From NCBI GenBank assembly GCA_000433115.1, contig FR892242.1, positions 3,673 through 26,645 of the forward strand: a stretch of 22,973 bases of DNA, given 5' to 3'. Positions 1-8,724 of this stretch are shown here, in pieces. The notes beneath the pieces are model-generated. The model was not told where the DNA came from, ran no database searches, and worked only from the letters and a program-made list of their open reading frames with translations. This DNA comes from Ruminococcus sp. CAG:382. Lineage in GTDB: Bacteria; Bacillota; Clostridia; Oscillospirales; CAG-382. A program made the translations under genes and the position numbers. Position 1 is the stretch's first letter. Each line of letters opens with the position of its first letter.

Positions 1-281
1 TGCCGAACGCCCTTATGGAAGCGCTCGCAGTTGGTACACCCTGCGTTTCAACGGATTGTCCTTTCGGGCCTGCAGAATTGATATGCAACGGTAAAAACGG
101 GATTTTGGTGCCGGTAGGCGATGATAAAGCTCTTGCGGATGCAATGTGCAAAATGATTGAGAATACTGAATTTGCAGAGAATTGTGCAAAATGTGCAAAG
201 GACATTCTCGCAAAACAAAATATAGAAAATATTTCGCAAAAATATTTAGAATATATTATCAGTGTGGTCGAAAATAAATAA
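1..281 (+). CDS. GT-B (GT4-type) glycosyltransferase, C-terminal end
   Basis: The frame is open from the first base and stops at 279-281, so only the last ~92 residues of the gene are present. The segment PNALMEALAVGTPCVSTDC followed by PFGPAELI is the donor-binding E-x7-E type motif of the C-terminal Rossmann domain of family 4 glycosyltransferases (E near the start of the motif, E in PAELI). After it come the usual NG-LVPVGD loop and a helical tail (DKALADAMCKMIENTEF). The family transfers a sugar from a nucleotide-sugar donor to a lipid-linked acceptor at the inner membrane face. Donor and acceptor cannot be told from this fragment. It sits 36 bp before the polymerase gene, so it is probably one of the repeat-unit assembly enzymes of the locus. 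The ATG at 15 is internal and not a start. Confidence 0.88.
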   Translation, partial: PNALMEALAVGTPCVSTDCPFGPAELICNGKNGILVPVGDDKALADAMCKMIENTEFAENCAKCAKDILAKQNIENISQKYLEYIISVVENK

Positions 282-317
282 TTATGGTGAACCTTTCAAA
301 GGAGGGGGGGAAAATAA

Positions 318-1625
318 TTGAATGCACATAAAATAAAAGCATCGGCATTTATCCCGTGTGTATTGAGTTTAAATGTTCTGCTTTTCTTACGTGATTTTGC
401 GAATATAGCCGTCCCGTCAATAATTTTCCTTGTTATTGCTGTTTTGGCAGCACTTTTTTCGGATAAGACGGAGGTCATAGCATTTTGTTTTTGTTGTATT
501 CCAGTGCTTAATGCATTTCAAAGCAAATACGCATTGTGGATATGTATGCTCATATATACCATGCGCTTTGTAAGAAATCCTAAAATTCATATGCACTTTT
601 TACCCGTGCTTTTTCTCGCTTTTTGGGAGATTTTACATGGATTTGTGTGGGAGTTTTCTTTCATAGAAGTGATTCGGCTATTTACAGAACTTTTATTCTG
701 TTGCTTCATCGGTTGCCTTTCAGGGGAAGATTTCGATTTTGAAAAAACGATCAGAGCGATGTCATTTACTGCGGTATGTGCTTGCTTTATTATACTTTTA
801 AGCCAACTAAAAGAGTATGGATATAATGTAAACCTTTTGTTCTCGGGTGTATTTAGACTGGGGTATGGAACAGATGAAACAAAAATGTCCGTCGGATTTA
901 ACCCCAACTATCTTGCATACATTTGTCTTTCTTGCATTATGGGGCTGGCGTGTATAATTTATAGGAAAAAGCACAATTTATTTGACGCCATACTTATTGC
1001 AATGCTCAGCGTTTTTGGACTGTTGACCATGTCAAAAAAATTCGTTCTGTGTTCGCTTGTTTTTCTCATGATATTCTTCTTTTGCAGAAAAGGAAAAATC
1101 AAAAGCCTCATGCTTACACTTGCAATAATCATACTTGTAACGGTGGTAATGAAAAGGATATTCCCGACTGCATTTGACTCGTTGATTTTGCGTTTCAGCG
1201 AAGGGGACATATCGACGGGAAGAAATGACATTTTTGTCTATTACTCAGAAAAGTTGCTTGCAGACTTTGGTTTACTGCTGTTTGGCGTGGGACTGCAGGG
1301 GTATGAAACAAAATTGCTTACGCGTTATGTATTAAGTATTCCCCACAACGGGTTTCAGGAACTGCTTGTTATGTGGGGAATACCGGGATTTATCGCGTTT
1401 ATTGCTTTTTTGATTCTTTTGACGAACCGAGCACGCAAACTCAATCATAATATACGTTTTGTAAACTACATTCCGCTGATTATTATGCTTGTAAATGTAC
1501 AGGTTTCACAAATGGCTTCGTCGAGTGTGGTTACTGTATTGATCGCTTTCGTGTATATGTGTCTTGTTACAGAAATGAAACCATCGGTAGGCAAAGCAGA
1601 TGCAATGCCGCATAATCAGGAGTAA
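318..1625 (+). CDS. wzy: Wzy-like O-antigen/capsule repeat-unit polymerase
   Basis: A 435-aa protein made almost wholly of hydrophobic helices (about 11-12 membrane segments). It should join undecaprenyl-linked repeat units at the outer face of the membrane. Wzy/O-antigen-ligase-type marks are GFNPNYLAY at ~193-201, STGRNDIF at ~299-306 and PHNGFQELLVMWGIPG at ~342-357, which is the large-loop pattern GR...PHN-x-L-x2-W/L-G-x2-G. The start is TTG at 318: the in-frame sequence has no better ATG nearby, and a very strong purine tract (AAAGGAGGGGGGG, 298-310) sits just upstream. The gene is A+T rich with many rare-looking codons, like the following flippase and unlike mnaA, which is typical of serotype-specific genes. 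The fold is secure; polymerase versus ligase is inferred from the neighbouring Wzx-like flippase. Confidence 0.85.
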   Translation: MNAHKIKASAFIPCVLSLNVLLFLRDFANIAVPSIIFLVIAVLAALFSDKTEVIAFCFCCIPVLNAFQSKYALWICMLIYTMRFVRNPKIHMHFLPVLFLAFWEILHGFVWEFSFIEVIRLFTELLFCCFIGCLSGEDFDFEKTIRAMSFTAVCACFIILLSQLKEYGYNVNLLFSGVFRLGYGTDETKMSVGFNPNYLAYICLSCIMGLACIIYRKKHNLFDAILIAMLSVFGLLTMSKKFVLCSLVFLMIFFFCRKGKIKSLMLTLAIIILVTVVMKRIFPTAFDSLILRFSEGDISTGRNDIFVYYSEKLLADFGLLLFGVGLQGYETKLLTRYVLSIPHNGFQELLVMWGIPGFIAFIAFLILLTNRARKLNHNIRFVNYIPLIIMLVNVQVSQMASSSVVTVLIAFVYMCLVTEMKPSVGKADAMPHNQE

Positions 1626-1633
1626 TCAAAAAA

Positions 1634-3154
1634 ATGTCAACAAACGAAAATCGATTGAAAAAGGCGTTTTACAGTTCGATAACGTCAGCCGCTTATCAGG
1701 TAGTAGTTATAGTGTGCGGCTTTATTACTTCACGACTTTTGGTCGAAACATACGGATCTACATGGAATGGCGTGATAGCAGCTATCACTAAATTCTTAAG
1801 TCTATTTGTTATTGTTGAAGTAGGAGTAAATGGCGCCACACGCGTGGCACTTTATAAATCTTTTGCAAACAATGATGACCGTCAGACAAGTGCGATAATT
1901 AACGCAAATGACAGATATTATCGTAAAATTTCATTATTCCTCATAATTTACGTGCTGGTACTTGCATGCGGTGTTCCTTTAATAATTAATGCAAATATTT
2001 CATATTGGTCTGTGTTTTTTATGGTGCTTATAATAGGCACAAGTAAGTTCGCAGAAAATTGTTGGGGGATAAACAGCAGAATATTACTTGCTGCAAGTCA
2101 ATCGAATTATTTGACAAACATTATTCAAACCATCGCCACGATTACAAATGCAATATTGCTGTTTGTTATCATAAAATCAGGTGGAGATATATTTGCAGCA
2201 AAGTTCGGAAGCAGTACGATACTGGTATTAATACCCATAGTGCTTTTTATATTGTCTCATAGAATGTTCCGCATTGATAAAAGAGTTGCACCGGACAATA
2301 CTGCGCTTAAAGACCGGTGGAATGTGTTAGCGAACTCGCTGTCTAACATTGTTCACGAAAATGTTGACGTTTTTTTTATCACAGTATTCTGTAGTGCCAA
2401 GGAACTGTCTGTGTATTCTATGTATTACATTGTAGCTGATGGTCTGACTAAAGTCTTTCAGGTTATCACTAACGGACTTGAGGCAGGATTCGGAAACATG
2501 TGGGCGAGAAGACAGTATGATACGCTAAATAAAAATCTAAGACAATATGAATACATAATATATGCGCTTTCCGTGCTCCTTTTCGGTTGTATGATTGTGC
2601 TTGTGGTTCCGTTTATGTCAGTGTATATGCGAGATGTTACTGACGTCAATTACATAAGAACCTCGCTCGGAGTTTGCATTGCCATTGCCCAGATATTGAT
2701 GAGTTTGCGAACGCCATATGTTTTATTGGTTCAGGCTGCAGGTCATTATAAGCAGGTCAAGGTTGCCGGTTATGTGGAGGCGGGAATAAATGTAATTCTT
2801 ACGGCCATCTTGGTTATAAAACTCGGGATAGTCGGCGCTATCATAGGAACAATTGTCGCAAATGCTTTTCGAACCATTATGTATGGCAGATATGTTTCAA
2901 AATATATGCTGAGCAGAAGATTTTCCGAAATCGTGAAGCGATTTGTCTGGCTTGTAGCCGCTGTGAGTGTTTCCGTTGGATTGTCATATGGTGTTTTAAC
3001 TCGTATCACTGTAACCAATTGGGCTTCGTGGATACTTGCCGCAGTCATAACGTTTGCAATTCATACGATGGTTGTTCTGCTTCTATCGGTTATTTTCTAT
3101 CGCAATGATCTGAAAAATTGTACTATGCTTTTCAAGCGGCTTTTAAAAGGATAA
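1634..3154 (+). CDS. wzx: Wzx-like oligosaccharide-lipid flippase (MOP superfamily)
   Basis: A 506-aa multi-pass membrane protein with about 12-14 helices. The N-terminus (KAFYSSITSAAYQVVVIVCG then FITSRLLVETYGSTWNGV) matches the polysaccharide-biosynthesis flippase pattern: a first helix followed by RLLVE-YG and a loop. Central features include HENVDVFFITVFCSAKELSVYSMY, where the charged helix-7 region resembles other Wzx proteins, and AGHYKQVKVAGYVEAGINVILT in the C-terminal half. The family moves undecaprenyl-pyrophosphate-linked repeat units across the membrane. The ATG at 1634 is 8 bp past the wzy stop, and its ribosome site (AGGAG, 1618-1622) overlaps the end of wzy, suggesting coupled translation. 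The gene is A+T rich. The assignment to the MOP family is firm; the transported unit is unknown. Confidence 0.88.
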   Translation: MSTNENRLKKAFYSSITSAAYQVVVIVCGFITSRLLVETYGSTWNGVIAAITKFLSLFVIVEVGVNGATRVALYKSFANNDDRQTSAIINANDRYYRKISLFLIIYVLVLACGVPLIINANISYWSVFFMVLIIGTSKFAENCWGINSRILLAASQSNYLTNIIQTIATITNAILLFVIIKSGGDIFAAKFGSSTILVLIPIVLFILSHRMFRIDKRVAPDNTALKDRWNVLANSLSNIVHENVDVFFITVFCSAKELSVYSMYYIVADGLTKVFQVITNGLEAGFGNMWARRQYDTLNKNLRQYEYIIYALSVLLFGCMIVLVVPFMSVYMRDVTDVNYIRTSLGVCIAIAQILMSLRTPYVLLVQAAGHYKQVKVAGYVEAGINVILTAILVIKLGIVGAIIGTIVANAFRTIMYGRYVSKYMLSRRFSEIVKRFVWLVAAVSVSVGLSYGVLTRITVTNWASWILAAVITFAIHTMVVLLLSVIFYRNDLKNCTMLFKRLLKG

Positions 3155-3344
3155 GCAAACATGGTTGAAATAAGTCTAAAATAAACAAACCAATCCCGCG
3201 TGCCAAGCGAAAAGCACAGAAAAAAGCAGCCGAAGGGCAGCTGAAAAAACAGATTCAAGTAATATTTTATCACATAAATTTAAATGCTGCGTGACCACAA
3301 GCGGATTTATGTTTCTTTTGTGCCTTGTAACGTAGCGGAAAGGA
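3155..3344. other. Intergenic gap in the polysaccharide locus
   Basis: This 190-bp gap separates wzx from the pyruvyl transferase and is the longest in the locus. One + frame is open for ~37 codons from about 3178 to a TGA at 3292 and encodes a lysine-rich peptide (KINKPIPRAKRK...) with no start codon. It may be a decayed gene end or chance. I see no terminator or convincing promoter. Confidence 0.4.
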
Positions 3345-3356
3345 ATGGTTATATTT

Positions 3357-4523
3357 ATGAATGATAAAGAACGCCGAGGAATCGGACTTTGTCTCGCATT
3401 TAAGGGCGCAAACTATGGCGCTCTGCTACAATCCTTTGCTACGCAGTATGAATTGGAAAAACGGGGCATATATACTGAGATATTGGACTATACAAGAGGA
3501 AAAACTAATAAGTATATTTTTTCTCCTGAGGCATTTGTGTTTCTTGCAGTAAAAAAACTGTATCTGACGTTCGATACCAAATTTGGTCAAAAAGTCGTGC
3601 CGGATGAATTGCATGTCATTAATAAAAAGGGGCGCAACGAAATTGCCGATGATTTTAGGCACAGGAGACTGCACAATATAGTTCAATTAAACGGGTACGA
3701 CGCGCTTGTCGAGCGTGCGAAAACATACAACGCAGTCATGGTGGGAAGCGATCAGCTTTGGCCGCCGGATGTGTCATTTTCAAATTATCTTTCACTTATG
3801 TTTGCCCCGGAGGGGGTCAGAAGAATTTCGTATGCTACAAGTACAGGCGTGGAAAAATATCCGTGGTTTGTTTATCGCCAGGCAAGAAAGTTCTTGAATA
3901 AAATTGATTATCTCAGCGTACGTGAACAAAAAGGATATGAAATTATCAAAAAGATAACTGGCAGGGATGCAAAAATTGTGTGTGACCCTACATATCTTAT
4001 ATCCAAAGAAGAATGGGAGAAACTTATTCCAAACGAGCAGGTGACAAAAAAAGGATATGTGTTCGGATTCTTTTTGGGGTGTAATGCAAAAATGAAAGCC
4101 TTAGTGAGAAAATACGCGGATTTGCATAATTTGAGGGTCGTCTGTATATTGAGCAATGAAGTTTCAGAAGACGACACTATATATGCCGATGAAATATTAA
4201 CCGGACAAACACCCGAGGATTTTATTAATCTAATTCGTAATGCAGAATGTGTTTTTACCGATTCATTCCACGCTTTCACATTTTCCGTAATAAACGAAAA
4301 AGAGGTTTATGTTTCCTACCGGGTAAAAAAGGGCGTAAGGCCACGGAATCAAAGAATTGATAACATTGTTGCGAAATTCGGGGTTCAAAATCGTCTTGTA
4401 AAAGACCCGGATAATTATGTGTTTGACGAAAATCCGATTGACTACGGGCGAGTAACGGAAATTGTGAAAAACTTCAGCAAAGAATCAGCCGAATTTCTTG
4501 ATAGCGCAACGAAGGGATGCTAA
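3357..4523 (+). CDS. Polysaccharide pyruvyl transferase family protein
   Basis: About 388 aa from the ATG at 3357. An ATG at 3345 in the same frame would add four residues, but it lies directly against the AAAGGA ribosome site (3339-3344), so 3357 is preferred. Family PF04230 features (numbered from 3345) are LAFKGANYGALLQSFA near the N-terminus, VGSDQLW at ~133-139 (usual form GSDQVW), SYATSTGV at ~152, VREQKGYEI at ~182, VCDPTYL at ~212 and TDSFHAFTFSVI at ~305, including the conserved SFH. The family transfers pyruvate from phosphoenolpyruvate to hydroxyls of a sugar as a ketal, adding negative charge. The acceptor is unknown. The next gene is its frequent partner, an iron-sulfur protein, which supports the call. 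Confidence 0.88.
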   Translation: MNDKERRGIGLCLAFKGANYGALLQSFATQYELEKRGIYTEILDYTRGKTNKYIFSPEAFVFLAVKKLYLTFDTKFGQKVVPDELHVINKKGRNEIADDFRHRRLHNIVQLNGYDALVERAKTYNAVMVGSDQLWPPDVSFSNYLSLMFAPEGVRRISYATSTGVEKYPWFVYRQARKFLNKIDYLSVREQKGYEIIKKITGRDAKIVCDPTYLISKEEWEKLIPNEQVTKKGYVFGFFLGCNAKMKALVRKYADLHNLRVVCILSNEVSEDDTIYADEILTGQTPEDFINLIRNAECVFTDSFHAFTFSVINEKEVYVSYRVKKGVRPRNQRIDNIVAKFGVQNRLVKDPDNYVFDENPIDYGRVTEIVKNFSKESAEFLDSATKGC

Positions 4524-4538
4524 AAAATCGGTGAGTTT

Positions 4539-5723
4539 ATGAGAAAAACAATGTTGTATGAATTCAAAAGTGATTGCTGCGGTTGCGGTGCTTGTTCATG
4601 CGTCTGCCCAAGCAATATAATTGATATGGAATACGATTTAGAAGGCTTTCTGTATCCCCAAATCAAAGATAATGCTAAATGCGTTGGATGCGGTATGTGC
4701 GAAAAGGTTTGCCCAATGCGTCATTTTAATGAAATCGACTCGCATTTCAGCAAGGCGTTTGCGGGTTGGCTTTCGGACGGAAGTTGTGTGAAATCTGCAT
4801 CTGGCGGTGCCTCATACGCTTTAGCCAAAAGTGTCATTTCGGAGAACGGAGTGGTATACGGCGTACAATATACACAGGATTGCAAGTCTGCCGAATACAT
4901 CAGAATTAAGAATATTAACGAAATAGAAAAAATACGCTCGTCAAAATATATACAAGCACGGAAAAACGACGTGTACAAGGACATAATCTCTGACTTGAAG
5001 TCAGGAAAGACGGTTTTGTTTATGGGACTTCCGTGTGACACGTTCGCTGTAAAAAAGTATACCGAAAAATGTAATGACAAACTTATTACAGTATCACTAA
5101 TCTGTCATGGACCAACTTCCGAAAAAGTCCATGCATCATTTTGCAAAGAAATTGAAGATAAGTATCACAGTGAAATGACTGAGATGAATGTCCGCTTTAA
5201 GATGAATGGACAGTGGAAACCATATTATATACGGGCGTTTTTTAAGAACGGAAGAGAATACATAAAAAAGTTTCAATCAACGTGCTATGACATTGCTTTT
5301 CAAAATTTTAAGCGCCCATCCTGCTCGGAGTGCCGCTTTAAAAACAATTCATTTTGTGCCGACATTTTAATAGGCGATTTTCACAGTGCACAAAAGGGAA
5401 CGCTTGAGTATAACGAGGGCGGCGTATCAACCTTGCTCCCTCTGACAGATAAGGGAATGGCACTGTTGAATATGATCTGTGAAAATTTTATACTGTTTCC
5501 AGTGGATTTGCAACGTTCAATTGGGCAAAAAGCCGTACATAGTTCGGTTAAATCCACAATCTGCCGAGACAAATTTTCGCAAGTATTGACTGAGAAAGGA
5601 TTAACAAAAGCATGCCAAAACCGTGATGTTAGAAAAGCAAAAGCAATAACCGGGAAAAGACGGTTGATATTTTTAATTAAAAACAAAGCATATAGACTAC
5701 TTAGAAGATTTAAACTTGTTTAA
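4539..5723 (+). CDS. Ferredoxin-type, F420 hydrogenase/dehydrogenase beta-like protein
   Basis: A 394-aa soluble protein. The N-terminus has two [4Fe-4S] motifs: Cys13-x2-Cys16-x2-Cys19-x3-Cys23-Pro, and Cys48-x2-Cys51-x2-Cys54-x3-Cys58-Pro. The remainder (SASGGASYALAKSVI, VVYGVQY, SKYIQARKNDVYKDI, VLFMGLPCDTFAVKKY, LICHGPTS, later CRFKNNSFCADILIGDF) is the FrhB_FdhB N- and C-terminal domain pair, expected to bind a flavin and possibly a third cluster through later cysteines. Such proteins repeatedly sit beside pyruvyl transferases in polysaccharide loci of Clostridia and Bacteroidetes. The redox reaction there is not settled; an actual F420 hydrogenase role is unlikely in this setting. The gap to the transferase gene is 15 bp. 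The start is ATG 4539 with GGTGAG upstream; ATG 4551 is an alternative. Confidence 0.85.
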   Translation: MRKTMLYEFKSDCCGCGACSCVCPSNIIDMEYDLEGFLYPQIKDNAKCVGCGMCEKVCPMRHFNEIDSHFSKAFAGWLSDGSCVKSASGGASYALAKSVISENGVVYGVQYTQDCKSAEYIRIKNINEIEKIRSSKYIQARKNDVYKDIISDLKSGKTVLFMGLPCDTFAVKKYTEKCNDKLITVSLICHGPTSEKVHASFCKEIEDKYHSEMTEMNVRFKMNGQWKPYYIRAFFKNGREYIKKFQSTCYDIAFQNFKRPSCSECRFKNNSFCADILIGDFHSAQKGTLEYNEGGVSTLLPLTDKGMALLNMICENFILFPVDLQRSIGQKAVHSSVKSTICRDKFSQVLTEKGLTKACQNRDVRKAKAITGKRRLIFLIKNKAYRLLRRFKLV

Positions 5724-5749
5724 CAAGTATTTAATTTGGAGGTCAGTTT

Positions 5750-6853
5750 ATGAAAACAGTAATGCTTGTATTCGGAACACGTCCGGAGGCAATAAAGATG
5801 TGTCCGCTTGTAAATGAGCTGAAAACAAGACAAAACATAAATACCGTTGTGTGCGTTACCGGACAGCACAGACAGATGCTCGACCAGGTGCTTGAGGCTT
5901 TTGACGTAGTGCCGGATTATGACCTTTCGGTAATGAAGGATAAGCAGACGCTTTTCGATATAACGACAAATATACTGAACCGCATAAAGGGCGTGCTTGA
6001 AGAGGTAAAACCCGATGTCGTGCTTGTACACGGCGACACTTCGACGACGTTTGTCACGGCGCTTGCCTGCTTTTATCTGCAAATACCCGTCGGACATGTC
6101 GAGGCAGGACTGCGCACTTATAATATCTATTCTCCGTATCCCGAAGAATTCAACCGTCAGGCGGTAAGCATAATATCAAAATACAATTTTGCGCCGACAG
6201 AGCTTTCAAAGCAGAATCTGCTTAAAGAGGGCAAAGATCCCGACAGCATTTTTGTCACGGGAAACACCGCGATAGACGCGCTCAAAACGACGGTGCGCGC
6301 AGATTATACCCACCCCGAACTTGAATGGGCGTCGGGCAGCCGTCTTATAGTTATAACCGCGCACAGACGCGAAAATCTCGGCGAACCAATGCACCATATG
6401 TTCAGGGCGATACGCCGTATAATGGACGAGCACCCCGACGTAAAGGCGATATATCCGATACATATGAATCCCGTCGTAAGAAAAGCCGCCGATGAAGAAC
6501 TCGGAGGCTGCGACAGAATACATATAATCGAACCCTTGGAGGTGCTTGACTTCCATAACTTCCTCTCGCGCAGCTATATGATACTCACCGACAGCGGCGG
6601 AATACAGGAGGAGGCGCCGTCACTCGGAAAACCCGTGCTTGTAATGCGCGATACGACGGAACGCCCCGAGGGTATAAAGGCAGGAACCTTAAAGCTTGTC
6701 GGAACAAACGAGGACGTTATATATAAGAACTTCAAGCAGCTGCTTGAGGACAAAGATGCGTATAACGCAATGGCACACGCAAGCAATCCATACGGAGACG
6801 GCTTTGCTTGCAAGAGAATTGCCGATATTTTAGAAGAACGGCGAGGACAGTAA
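5750..6853 (+). CDS. mnaA: UDP-N-acetylglucosamine 2-epimerase (non-hydrolysing)
   Basis: A 367-aa cytosolic enzyme that interconverts UDP-GlcNAc and UDP-ManNAc, the source of ManNAc units for capsules and of linkage units for teichoic acids. Family marks are VFGTRPEAIKMCPL at ~7-20, VTGQHRQMLDQ at ~36, HGDTSTTF at ~94, GHVEAGLRT at ~115-123, PEEFNRQAV at ~131-139, ITAHRRENLG in the middle and TDSGGIQEEAPSLGKPVL in the UDP-binding C-terminal half. The length is normal. The ATG at 5750 follows a good GGAGGT site (5738-5743). Base composition changes here: codons ending in G or C become common, unlike the A+T-rich genes upstream. This marks the left end of the housekeeping-like precursor genes. 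Confidence 0.95.
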   Translation: MKTVMLVFGTRPEAIKMCPLVNELKTRQNINTVVCVTGQHRQMLDQVLEAFDVVPDYDLSVMKDKQTLFDITTNILNRIKGVLEEVKPDVVLVHGDTSTTFVTALACFYLQIPVGHVEAGLRTYNIYSPYPEEFNRQAVSIISKYNFAPTELSKQNLLKEGKDPDSIFVTGNTAIDALKTTVRADYTHPELEWASGSRLIVITAHRRENLGEPMHHMFRAIRRIMDEHPDVKAIYPIHMNPVVRKAADEELGGCDRIHIIEPLEVLDFHNFLSRSYMILTDSGGIQEEAPSLGKPVLVMRDTTERPEGIKAGTLKLVGTNEDVIYKNFKQLLEDKDAYNAMAHASNPYGDGFACKRIADILEERRGQ

Positions 6854-6917
6854 TGTACGTTCATGGTATAAAACGTTAACTGCGTTGAAACAAAACAAAA
6901 AAGCAAGGAAGATGCGC

Positions 6918-8126
6918 ATGAGAGAAACAAGATACAGTGAAAGAAGAGCAGGAGGAAAAGTAATAGAAGCCTTTGAAACCATATACCGCAAAAGTCCCGA
7001 GCACACTGCGTTCACGCCGTATCGTGTCTGCCCGCTTGGCGCGCACAGCGACCATCAGCTCGGGAAGATCACGGGCTTTGCGATAGACAAGGGAATACAT
7101 ATCGCCTACGGACCGAAGATGAACGGCGTGGTTGAAATCTCGTCGTTGCAGTTTCCAAAGCGCGCGCAATGGCATGTTTCAGAAACTCCATCCGAAAAGC
7201 AGGGCGACTGGGCGGATCATCTTCGTGGCGCTACTATCGCGCTGAACAGCCGTTATCCGCTTCGGACGGGTCTTTGCGCCATGCTGGACGGTGAGCTTCC
7301 CATAGGTGGGCTTTCTTCCTCGGCGGCTGTCATTATTACGTTCCTTTCGGCGCTCTGCCGCCTGAACGGAATTACACTTTCGGCAAAGGAACTTATCGAA
7401 ATATCCAAGGAAGCCGAAAATAAATATGTCGGAGTGTCCTGCGGCAAGCTGGATCAGAGCTGCGAGGTGTATTGCAGAAAAGACCACCTGCTGTACATGG
7501 ATATGCGGGACGACAGCTATGAGCTGATTCCCACGGCTCCGTCGATGAAGCCGTTTGAGATTGCGATCTTTTTCAGCGGACTTGAACGTTCACTGGCAAG
7601 CTCCAAATTCAATATGCGCGTAGATGAATGCCGCAGTGCCGCATATGCGCTCAAAGCATTTTCTGGGATGGAGTACGGCAAGTTTGAAGAAACGAATCTG
7701 CGCGATGTGCCGTATGAGACATATCTCAGATATAAGGACAAGCTCCCGGAAAACTGGGCAAAGCGCGCCGAGCATTGGTATACTGAGTTTCATCGCGTGG
7801 AGGCTGGCGCCGAGGCATGGCGAAACGGCGATATCGAAGAATTCGGCAAGCTTTCATTTGAAAGCGGATATTCCTCCATACATAACTGGGAGACAGGCTC
7901 TCCTGAACTCATAAAACTCTATGAGATCATGACACATACCGACGGTATTTACGGCGGACGTTTTTCAGGCGCAGGCTTCAAGGGCTGTTGCATGGCGCTG
8001 ATTGATCCTGCGTATGAAAGCAAAATCCTCGAAAAGGTAGAGCGCGAATATCTTGCCGCTTTTCCCGATCTCAAGGACAAATACAGCGCACATATCTGCC
8101 ATACGGCGGACGGGGCGAGATTATAA
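6918..8126 (+). CDS. GHMP sugar 1-kinase, galacturonokinase-like
   Basis: About 402 aa from ATG 6918, which lies 8 bp after AAGGA (6905-6909). A TTG at 6885 and ATG at 6912 are in frame but have poorer sites. GHMP landmarks (numbered from 6918) are RVCPLGAHSDHQLG at ~36-49, the ATP loop GGLSSSAAV at ~130-138, the catalytic Asp179 in CGKLDQS, and GGRFSGAGFKGCCMAL near the C-terminus. True galactokinases have GEHTDYN in the first motif. Here it is GAHSDHQ, the form I know from plant galacturonokinase (GAHIDHQ). The likely reaction is therefore ATP plus a sugar or uronic acid (possibly galacturonate) giving the 1-phosphate. The nucleotidyltransferase, UDP-glucuronate 4-epimerase and Ugd downstream fit uronic acid metabolism. 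The family is certain; the substrate is inferred. Confidence 0.85.
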   Translation: MRETRYSERRAGGKVIEAFETIYRKSPEHTAFTPYRVCPLGAHSDHQLGKITGFAIDKGIHIAYGPKMNGVVEISSLQFPKRAQWHVSETPSEKQGDWADHLRGATIALNSRYPLRTGLCAMLDGELPIGGLSSSAAVIITFLSALCRLNGITLSAKELIEISKEAENKYVGVSCGKLDQSCEVYCRKDHLLYMDMRDDSYELIPTAPSMKPFEIAIFFSGLERSLASSKFNMRVDECRSAAYALKAFSGMEYGKFEETNLRDVPYETYLRYKDKLPENWAKRAEHWYTEFHRVEAGAEAWRNGDIEEFGKLSFESGYSSIHNWETGSPELIKLYEIMTHTDGIYGGRFSGAGFKGCCMALIDPAYESKILEKVEREYLAAFPDLKDKYSAHICHTADGARL

Positions 8127-8160
8127 CTGTGTTAATTAATGAATGACAGGTACGTTAAAT

Positions 8161-8724
8161 ATGGAACAAATAATATCTATTTGTACTGTTTGTGTAACAT
8201 TTGTGCTCGGCATTCTTGGATTGATTTTAAATTCTATGATTCAAAGGAAGAGCAATAGCATAAAAATGATTACGCAGCATCGCTTTGACAGACGAAGTGA
8301 GACGCAAAAATTGGCAAGTGTAATTATAAAATATAGTGACCCTGATATGGTTTCTTGCTTGCATACTGACGAAGAAAGAAATACCGCAATTACTGATGTC
8401 ATTGAAGCCATGAGTAAATTAAGAACAATGTATTTCCGTTCCTATGAGTGCGATGTACGCCTTCTTGATAGGGCAAACGATTTGAAAGAGTGCTTGATTC
8501 CCGCAATCTACGGAGAACCCGTGAGCAAAGCTTTTTTAATTCGTCGACAAGCATTTATCAAAGAAGTCGATGTTTATACTGCTACTGAATGGCAACGGAT
8601 TAAGCTTGAAACCATAGGTAAGACAAGAATAGGAAAAAATAATCTTGGAATTTGGGAAGATGATTATCAAAAGACATTGAACTATTATAATATGCACAAT
8701 AAGCAAATTGGGGACGATTTATGA
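8161..8724 (+). CDS. Hypothetical membrane-anchored protein
   Basis: About 187 aa from ATG 8161, 10 bp after ACAGG. ATG 8143 is an alternative that adds six residues. Residues ~5-27 form one membrane helix (ISICTVCVTFVLGILGLIL), followed by a polar, mostly helical cytoplasmic domain rich in Lys, Arg, Asp and Glu with no motif I recognise. The stop overlaps the next start by 4 bp (ATGA, 8721-8724), so translation with the nucleotidyltransferase is probably coupled. The gene is clearly more A+T rich than its neighbours on both sides and separates two enzymes likely to act in sequence, so it looks inserted. It has some resemblance to small membrane-anchored proteins in phage or defence contexts, but I cannot assign a function. 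Confidence 0.7.
   Translation: MEQIISICTVCVTFVLGILGLILNSMIQRKSNSIKMITQHRFDRRSETQKLASVIIKYSDPDMVSCLHTDEERNTAITDVIEAMSKLRTMYFRSYECDVRLLDRANDLKECLIPAIYGEPVSKAFLIRRQAFIKEVDVYTATEWQRIKLETIGKTRIGKNNLGIWEDDYQKTLNYYNMHNKQIGDDL

Noticed and set aside
6918..8126. Calling the GHMP kinase galK
   Set aside because: The sugar-binding motif GAHSDHQ lacks the Glu and Tyr of galactokinase GEHTDY, and the neighbours are uronic acid genes rather than galE/galT.
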